Part shown: in pieces, positions 1 to 5,772 of the stretch
Layout of the letters: each line of letters begins with the position of its first letter
Numbering within the stretch: position 1 is the first letter of the stretch
NCBI GenBank assembly: GCA_021812505.1
Contig: JAKANG010000123.1
Location: forward strand, 1-5,772
Direction: 5' to 3'
Length of the DNA: 5,772 nucleotides
Source of the DNA: Pseudomonadota bacterium
GTDB taxonomy: Bacteria; Pseudomonadota; Alphaproteobacteria; Rhizobiales; Beijerinckiaceae
The notes under the pieces: model-generated
Database searches by the model: none
Told to the model about the DNA's origin: nothing
What the model saw: only the letters and a program-made list of their open reading frames with translations
Translations under genes and position numbers: made by a program

Positions 1-13
1 GACGCGGGCTGTT

Positions 14-19
14 GGGAGG
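14..19 (+). promoter_or_regulatory. Ribosome binding site of tatA
   Basis: GGGAGG is a near-consensus Shine-Dalgarno sequence 9 nt before the ATG at 29, and it fixes that start. Too little sequence lies upstream to see a promoter or the preceding gene. Confidence 0.7.
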
Positions 20-28
20 TTCGCCGTC

Positions 29-265
29 ATGGGCGGTTTGTCGTTGTTCCACTGGCTGCTGGTCGGCGTGGTCGTGCTCATCCTGTTCGGCGGCAAGGGC
101 AAGATTTCCGACATCATGGGCGACGTCGCCAAGGGCGTCAAAGCCTTCAAGAAGGGGCTCGCCGACGACGATACGCCGGCAAAGCCCGCCGAGACGCCGC
201 GCACCATCGAACATCAGGCGACGACGCCCGTGGATGCGTCGCGCGACGTGAACAAGGCGGGCTGA
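29..265 (+). CDS. tatA: TatA, pore-forming subunit of the twin-arginine translocase
   Basis: A 78-residue single-span membrane protein. TatA oligomers are recruited to the TatBC-signal peptide complex and let folded proteins cross the inner membrane. Visible features are a short N-terminus (MGGLSLFHW), a hydrophobic helix at about residues 6-20, the F20-G21 hinge that aligns with E. coli TatA, and an amphipathic helix at about 25-44 ([20 protein letters not shown]) with a conserved Phe at 40. A polar, Pro/Asp-rich tail of about 34 residues follows. His8 sits where E. coli has Gln8. The ATG is chosen because GGGAGG lies 9 nt upstream and because the residues match the family N-terminus exactly. 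The frame is also open upstream to the window edge, but that part shows no Tat homology. It is the first gene of a tatABC set and is separated from tatB by 127 nt. The length is normal for TatA. Confidence 0.96.
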   Translation: MGGLSLFHWLLVGVVVLILFGGKGKISDIMGDVAKGVKAFKKGLADDDTPAKPAETPRTIEHQATTPVDASRDVNKAG

Positions 266-285
266 ACACTTAATCGGTCTTTTTT

Positions 286-309
286 CCGGACGTTTCGCCA
301 AACTTCGGG
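286..309 (+). other. Imperfect hairpin in the tatA-tatB gap (266-392)
   Basis: Arms 286-295 and 300-309 pair at 8 of 10 positions around a 4-nt loop (CGCC); the mismatches are C291/T304 and G288/G307. A six-T run (280-285) lies just before the stem rather than after it, so this does not look like an intrinsic terminator in either direction. It could protect the 3' end of a tatA message, which would suit the excess of TatA over TatB and TatC known in E. coli, but that is inference. The rest of the 127-nt gap holds no gene I can support. Confidence 0.3.
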
Positions 310-380
310 ATTTCACGCGCCTTCATCCAGTTATTGGCGAGCTGTTGGCTTTTGGGCGGTCGGCGCGGGACGCGATTGCC

Positions 381-387
381 GGCGAGG
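381..387 (+). promoter_or_regulatory. Ribosome binding site that sets the tatB start
   Basis: GGCGAGG lies 5 nt before the ATG at 393. This supports ATG 393 over the in-frame TTG at 345, which would add 16 residues with no resemblance to TatB. Confidence 0.55.
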
Positions 388-392
388 CTTCG

Positions 393-805
393 ATGTTCGA
401 TTTCGATGTGGGCAAGCTGCTGCTGATCGGCGTCGTGGCCCTGATCTTCATTCCGCCCAAGGATCTCCCCGAGGCCTTGCGCATGCTCGGCCGCCTGGTC
501 GGACAGGCGCGGCGGATGGCGAGTGATTTCCAGAGCCAGTTCCACGAAGCCATGCGTGAGGCCGAACTGACGCAAATTCGTGAGAGCCTCAACGACCTGA
601 AGCAAAAATCGTCGATGGAAGGCGCGTTGAACCGCGTCGCCGACATGCTGGAGGCGCCGGCGGCGCCGAAAGTCGAGACGCCTCCGGCAATCCCGGAGCA
701 GCCGTCGGCGCCCGCGGGGCTCATCATCGTCGAGGATCAGCCTCCGCCCGCGCCCGAGCCGGTGGCCCCGGGGCCAGTATCGGCGCCGCAGGCTGGGAAG
801 CCCGC

Positions 806-809
<4 letters not shown>
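393..809 (+). CDS. tatB: TatB, signal-peptide receptor subunit of the Tat translocase
   Basis: A 138-residue single-span protein that with TatC forms the receptor for twin-arginine signal peptides. Visible features are the family start MFDFDVGKLLL, a membrane helix at about 7-20, the hinge IPPKDLPEALR at 20-30, a long amphipathic and probably coiled helix at about 31-85, and a Pro/Ala-rich tail from about 88 to the end. The start at 393 is set by the conserved MFD N-terminus and a nearby GGCGAGG. Two positions are unusual compared with E. coli TatB: Lys8 replaces Glu8, and Pro21 replaces the hinge Gly21 (IPPK in place of LGPQ). Both may be typical of its lineage. Its stop overlaps the tatC start (ATGA), so the two are probably translationally coupled, as expected for partners with fixed stoichiometry. 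Assignment as TatB and not TatA rests on the MFD start, the KDLPEALR segment, the length and the position before tatC. Confidence 0.94.
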
Positions 810-3026
<2,217 letters not shown>

Positions 3027-3043
3027 GCGGCGGCGCCAAAAAA

Positions 3044-3072
3044 GCTGCTTCCCGGCGAGACGCGCGCTATAA
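3044..3072 (+). promoter_or_regulatory. Possible promoter for surE-pcm
   Basis: The 77-nt gap after serS (3027-3103) contains CTATAA at 3067-3072, a plausible -10 element for an alphaproteobacterial housekeeping sigma factor. The -35 region about 17 nt upstream (near 3044-3050) has no good match to TTGAC. The gap also holds no hairpin with a T tract, so serS transcription may simply read through. This is a weak call that rests mainly on the -10 and on the gap size. Confidence 0.27.
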
Positions 3073-3091
3073 GGCCTCCTGATTTCGAATC

Positions 3092-3099
3092 GGGTGGGA
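3092..3099 (+). promoter_or_regulatory. Ribosome binding site of surE
   Basis: GGGTGGGA is a purine-rich Shine-Dalgarno-like run 4 nt before the ATG at 3104. The same octamer precedes the LysM gene at 4653-4660. Confidence 0.5.
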
Positions 3100-3103
3100 C
3101 AAG

Positions 3104-3856
3104 ATGCGCATTCTCATCACCAATGACGACGGCGTCCATGCGCCGGGGCTCAAGGTCCTGGAGCGCATCGCCAAGGCTTTGGCCGACGAGGTGATGGTGG
3201 TGGCGCCGGAGACCGACCAGTCGGGGGTGGCCCATTCCCTGTCGCTGTCCGACCCCTTGCGCCTGCGCAAGATCACCGAGCGCCATTACGCCGTGAAAGG
3301 CACGCCGACCGATTGCGTCATCATGGGCCTGCGCAAGCTGATGATCGATTCGCCGCCGGACCTGATCCTGTCCGGCGTCAACAAGGGCCAGAACGTCGCC
3401 GAGGACGTGACCTATTCGGGCACCATCGCCGGGGCGATGGAAGGCACATTGCTCGGCTTTCCCTCGATCGCTCTGTCGCAATGCTATTCGCCCGCCGGAA
3501 CGCCGTGGAGCTGCGCCGAGACCCTGGCGCCCGATCTGATCCAGAAAATCGTGGCGCGCGGCTTTCCCCCCGGCGTGCTGATGAATGTCAATTTTCCGGC
3601 CTGCGAACCTTCCGCCGTGCAGGGCGTGGCCCTGACGCGGCAGGGCCGGCGCGAACAGGAATTGATGAAGATCGAGGCGCGGTTCGACGGGCGCGGCAAT
3701 CCCTATTACTGGATCGCTTTCGAAAAGCCGCGGTTCACGGCGGGCGAGGGCACCGATCTGGAGGCCGTGGCGCAGAACCGCATTTCGGTGACGCCCTTGC
3801 GGCTTGACCTGACCGACGATCCGGCGGTCGCCCATTTCGCCGGCGCTTTCGGCTGA
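3104..3856 (+). CDS. surE: SurE, 5'/3'-nucleotidase
   Basis: A 250-residue metal-dependent phosphatase that removes phosphate from nucleoside 5'- and 3'-monophosphates in the cytoplasm. In E. coli it is linked to stationary-phase and stress survival. The family signature is intact: MRILITNDDG at the N-terminus supplies D8 and D9, DQSG at 38-41 supplies S40, and SGVNKGQN at 90-97 supplies N93. These are the four metal ligands of the family. GTPTDCV (66-72) and the YSGTIAGAMEG stretch (104-114) are also typical. The length is standard. The MRILITNDDG start and the purine-rich run upstream leave little doubt about the ATG. Only 7 nt separate it from pcm, so the two are almost certainly co-transcribed, as in the classic surE-pcm pairing. 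Confidence 0.98.
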   Translation: MRILITNDDGVHAPGLKVLERIAKALADEVMVVAPETDQSGVAHSLSLSDPLRLRKITERHYAVKGTPTDCVIMGLRKLMIDSPPDLILSGVNKGQNVAEDVTYSGTIAGAMEGTLLGFPSIALSQCYSPAGTPWSCAETLAPDLIQKIVARGFPPGVLMNVNFPACEPSAVQGVALTRQGRREQELMKIEARFDGRGNPYYWIAFEKPRFTAGEGTDLEAVAQNRISVTPLRLDLTDDPAVAHFAGAFG

Positions 3857-3863
3857 CATCGCG

Positions 3864-4550
3864 ATGGCGCAGCCCCCCGGGTCTTATCCATCAGTCACGG
3901 CTTCGGCGCGGGCGGAGGCCAAGGCCCAGCTGTCGATGCGCTTGCGCGCGCGCGGCGACATGGATTTGGCGCTGTTGCGAGCCCTGGAGGCCGCGCCGCG
4001 CGAAAATTTCGTCGGCCCGGCCTTCGCCGATCTCGCCTTGCGCGATGTCGCCGTGCCCTTGCCCTTCGGTCAGACCATGGAATCGCCGTCCGTGCTGGCG
4101 CGGATGATCGCGGCGCTGGATCCCCGGCCCGGCAGCCGCATCCTCGAAATCGGCGCCGGTTCCGGTTTTTCGGCCAAGGTTCTGGCGATGCTCGGCCGCG
4201 AAGTGGTGAGCGTCGATTGTTTCGAGCGGCTGGCGCTGGATGCGCGGGCGCGGCTGGAGCGGCTGCGGGTCGCCAATGTCGCGGTGCTCTGGGCCGACGG
4301 TTTCGAGCTTTCCCCGTCCTATGGCCTGTTCGACCGAATCCTCGTCCATGGCGCCTTCGACGAGATTCCCGCGGCGATCGCCGGCGCGCTCGCGGAAGGC
4401 GCGGTTCTCGTCGGCCCGCGCCGGCGCGCAGGGGAGGAGCGTTGCGAGCTGGTCCGGCTCGACCGCGCCCCCTCCGGCGCCCTCGACGAGCGCAGTCTCG
4501 GCCCCTGGCGGGCGCAGCGCCTGCTGCGCGGCGTCTTCAACGATCGTTAA
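3864..4550 (+). CDS. pcm: Pcm-family protein-L-isoaspartate O-methyltransferase (divergent)
   Basis: A 228-residue SAM-dependent methyltransferase. Pcm enzymes methylate L-isoaspartyl residues in aged proteins so that they can revert to normal aspartate. Support comes from the N-terminal LLRALEAAPRENFV (37-50, matching PRE.FV of E. coli Pcm), LPFGQT (66-71), motif I LEIGAGSGFSAKVLA (94-108), the acidic end of strand 2 (VVSVDCFERL, 114-123), WADGFEL (143-149) and FDRILVHGAFDEIP (156-169). It departs from canonical Pcm in three places. The QTIS active-site segment reads QTME, so Glu73 replaces the catalytic Ser59 of E. coli. The usual TAA/TGA before EIP reads HGAFDEIP. The C-terminus lacks the FVPL-type ending. 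Ser74 is next door and might substitute. Position directly after surE supports the pcm assignment, while the altered residues leave the true substrate open. The N-terminus is about 14 residues longer than in E. coli. ATG 3864 has no clear Shine-Dalgarno, and Met25 is an alternative start. Confidence 0.86.
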   Translation: MAQPPGSYPSVTASARAEAKAQLSMRLRARGDMDLALLRALEAAPRENFVGPAFADLALRDVAVPLPFGQTMESPSVLARMIAALDPRPGSRILEIGAGSGFSAKVLAMLGREVVSVDCFERLALDARARLERLRVANVAVLWADGFELSPSYGLFDRILVHGAFDEIPAAIAGALAEGAVLVGPRRRAGEERCELVRLDRAPSGALDERSLGPWRAQRLLRGVFNDR

Positions 4551-4598
4551 GCCCGACGAATTGCTTTCGACCGACGATTTGCTGAACAAGGATTCATC

Positions 4599-4631
4599 TT
4601 AAACGCTCCTTTAACCGCCCGGCGCCTAAAT
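4599..4631 (+). promoter_or_regulatory. Possible CtrA-regulated promoter of the LysM gene
   Basis: Two TTAA tetramers (4599-4602 and 4611-4614) are separated by 8 nt. The second continues as TTAACC. At the canonical 7-nt spacing the first half reads TAAA (4600-4603), one base off the CtrA consensus TTAA-N7-TTAA. CTAAAT at 4626-4631 is a possible -10, which would place the box over the -35 region, the usual position for CtrA activation. The match is imperfect and depends on the organism having CtrA. Confidence 0.3.
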
Positions 4632-4649
4632 TGCGTCTGTTGGTTAAAG
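4609..4649 (+). repeat. 8-bp perfect inverted repeat, operator-like
   Basis: CTTTAACC (4609-4616) and GGTTAAAG (4642-4649) are exact reverse complements with a 25-nt spacer. The centres are 33 bp apart, about three helical turns. The dyad lies between the end of pcm and the Shine-Dalgarno of the LysM gene, and each arm contains TTAACC, the core of a CtrA half-site. It could be a protein-binding operator. The long loop makes a stable RNA hairpin unlikely. Confidence 0.45.
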
Positions 4650-4652
4650 CGT

Positions 4653-4660
4653 GGGTGGGA
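4653..4660 (+). promoter_or_regulatory. Ribosome binding site of the LysM lipoprotein gene
   Basis: GGGTGGGA lies 6 nt before the ATG at 4667 and favours that start. An in-frame GTG directly precedes it at 4664 and would add only one residue. The ATG at 4660 is in another frame. Confidence 0.5.
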
Positions 4661-4666
4661 TGCGTG

Positions 4667-5772
4667 ATGAGTGCTGGGGTTAAGAATGCCGGAGGCGCGT
4701 TCCGGGTGGCCCTGATCGGCGTGGCCACGGTCCTTTTGGCTGGATGTTCCGAGACCAGCCAATTCGGCAATTCGTTCGGGACGCCATATGCCAGTTCCAA
4801 TCCGCGCGTCGATCGAACGCCGACCGGCTCCATCGATTCTCCGCCGTCGCCGATAACGAAGGTGTCCAATTTCTTTTCGGACGCCTTCCGGCCCTTCGAT
4901 TCACAGCCGGCTCCGGCGGCTCCTTCGTCCAGGGGCGCCGCGGCGTTTCGCGCGCCGCAGTACAACCATCCCGTTCCGCCCGAGCCAATCGCCAGCGCGC
5001 CGCTCGCGCCGGTGACCCCATCCGCGACCTATTCCACGCCAGCTCCGCTCTCGGCGACGGCGCCGCGTCCGACTTACGCATTGCGGGCCAATCCCAATTC
5101 GATCGGCGGCTGGACCGCCGATGGCGGCACGCCGGTCGTCGTCGCGGAGGGCGAAACCGCCGAGATCATCGCCCAGCGCTACGGCGTGCCGGTCGCGACC
5201 CTCCTCACGCTGAACGGCTATAAGTCTCACGCCCACCTGGCTCCCGGCTCACGGCTGACCATCCCGGTCTATCAGGCCAAGGGCGGGCGGACCGCGTCGG
5301 CGGCGCCCGCGCCGATAGCGCCCGTGGGGCGCCGTGCGCCCGAACGAATCGCGCGGGCTGAAACTCAGCGCCTGGGCTCGCGCTCGCTTGTCGGCGAGGA
5401 GCTGGCCCAGGCCCGGAAAGGCGAACATCTGCGCTGGAGCGAAGGCAAACAAGCCGCGCGGAACGCGGCTCTGTCCCCCGCCGAAGCTCGCATGGCGAGA
5501 AAGGCCGCTCGGCTGGCCGAGGAAAAGGCCGCTCGAGAAAAGGCCGTGCAGGACAAGGCGGCTCATATCGCGCAGCTCAAGGCGGAAAAGGAAAAACGCC
5601 GCGGCGGCGGCGCCGAACAATCCGCGACGCGGCTTGCGCCAGCCAACAAGGTCGCTCAGAGCGCTTCCTCCGCCCCGATCGCCGCCATGCCGTCCGCCAA
5701 GAGCGACGCGACCGCGACGGCGAGCCTGCCGCCCCCGGCCATGTCGGCCGATTCCGACACGGCCAATCCGGA
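4667..5772 (+). CDS. LysM-domain lipoprotein, NlpD-like (3' end beyond window)
   Basis: The frame stays open for 368 codons to the window edge, so the protein is truncated here by the window and not by mutation. Residues 1-27 form a lipoprotein signal: basic residues K6 and R13, a hydrophobic stretch at 14-25, and the lipobox LAGC with Cys27 as the lipidated residue. Residues 28-150 are a Pro/Ser/Ala-rich linker. A LysM peptidoglycan-binding domain lies at about 155-201: VVVAEGETAEIIAQRYGV, then LLTLNGY, then LAPGSRLTIPVY. After that, residues 224-312 are highly charged and Ala/Lys/Glu/Arg-rich, probably a long helix, followed by another Ala/Pro/Ser-rich stretch. In related proteins an M23 (LytM) peptidase domain follows; it would lie beyond 5772 and is not seen. 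Position after surE and pcm matches nlpD of gamma-proteobacteria, whose product activates amidases during cell division. The role is therefore probably envelope or septal peptidoglycan remodelling. Other LysM/M23 proteins such as DipM are possible, so no symbol is given. Confidence 0.88.
   Translation, partial: MSAGVKNAGGAFRVALIGVATVLLAGCSETSQFGNSFGTPYASSNPRVDRTPTGSIDSPPSPITKVSNFFSDAFRPFDSQPAPAAPSSRGAAAFRAPQYNHPVPPEPIASAPLAPVTPSATYSTPAPLSATAPRPTYALRANPNSIGGWTADGGTPVVVAEGETAEIIAQRYGVPVATLLTLNGYKSHAHLAPGSRLTIPVYQAKGGRTASAAPAPIAPVGRRAPERIARAETQRLGSRSLVGEELAQARKGEHLRWSEGKQAARNAALSPAEARMARKAARLAEEKAAREKAVQDKAAHIAQLKAEKEKRRGGGAEQSATRLAPANKVAQSASSAPIAAMPSAKSDATATASLPPPAMSADSDTANP

Noticed and set aside
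345..392. Upstream TTG start for tatB adding 16 residues
   Set aside because: The extra residues do not resemble TatB, while MFDFDVGK at 393 matches the family N-terminus and has a nearby Shine-Dalgarno.
3087..3091. GANTC (CcrM methylation) sites upstream of surE and at 4591-4595 upstream of the LysM gene
   Set aside because: GANTC also occurs many times inside the genes of this window (for example in surE, pcm and serS), so its presence in the two gaps is not informative.
4744..5223. 159-codon plus-strand open frame inside the LysM gene
   Set aside because: It is out of frame with the lipoprotein signal and LysM domain, is Arg-rich and has no motif. The overlapping frame from 4667 is clearly the coding one.

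Overview
The window is a GC-rich, fully co-directional (+ strand) housekeeping block from an alphaproteobacterium, most likely of the Hyphomicrobiales (Rhizobiales). I base this on gene order, on the His-Trp in the TatA helix, on the Ser[11 protein letters not shown] motif and on the strong G/C third-position bias. A Beijerinckiaceae/Methylocystaceae-like lineage is my best guess, but the sequence alone does not prove it. I see no mobile element, CRISPR array, tRNA or rRNA.

Layout: tatA (29-265), a 127-nt gap with an imperfect hairpin, tatB (393-809), tatC (806-1579, ATGA overlap with tatB) and serS (1608-3026, 28 nt after tatC). After a 77-nt gap with a possible promoter come surE (3104-3856) and pcm (3864-4550, 7 nt after surE). 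A 116-nt TTAA-rich gap then precedes a LysM lipoprotein gene that starts at 4667 and runs open off the right edge. The surE-pcm-LysM lipoprotein order mirrors the surE-pcm-nlpD order of gamma-proteobacteria.

How the genes work together: TatABC forms the twin-arginine translocase, which exports folded proteins across the inner membrane. SerRS charges tRNA-Ser. SurE (a nucleotidase) and Pcm (protein repair methyltransferase family) are stress and stationary-phase maintenance enzymes. The LysM lipoprotein is an envelope protein that probably controls peptidoglycan hydrolysis.

I do not find a previously undescribed system: this is a conserved core locus. The points worth a second look are inside it. 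TatB carries Lys at the position of E. coli Glu8, together with a matching change in the TatC polar cluster. SerRS carries an Ala-rich insertion of about 30 residues next to the active site. Pcm lacks the canonical active-site Ser. An 8-bp inverted repeat and a degenerate CtrA-like box lie in front of the LysM gene.
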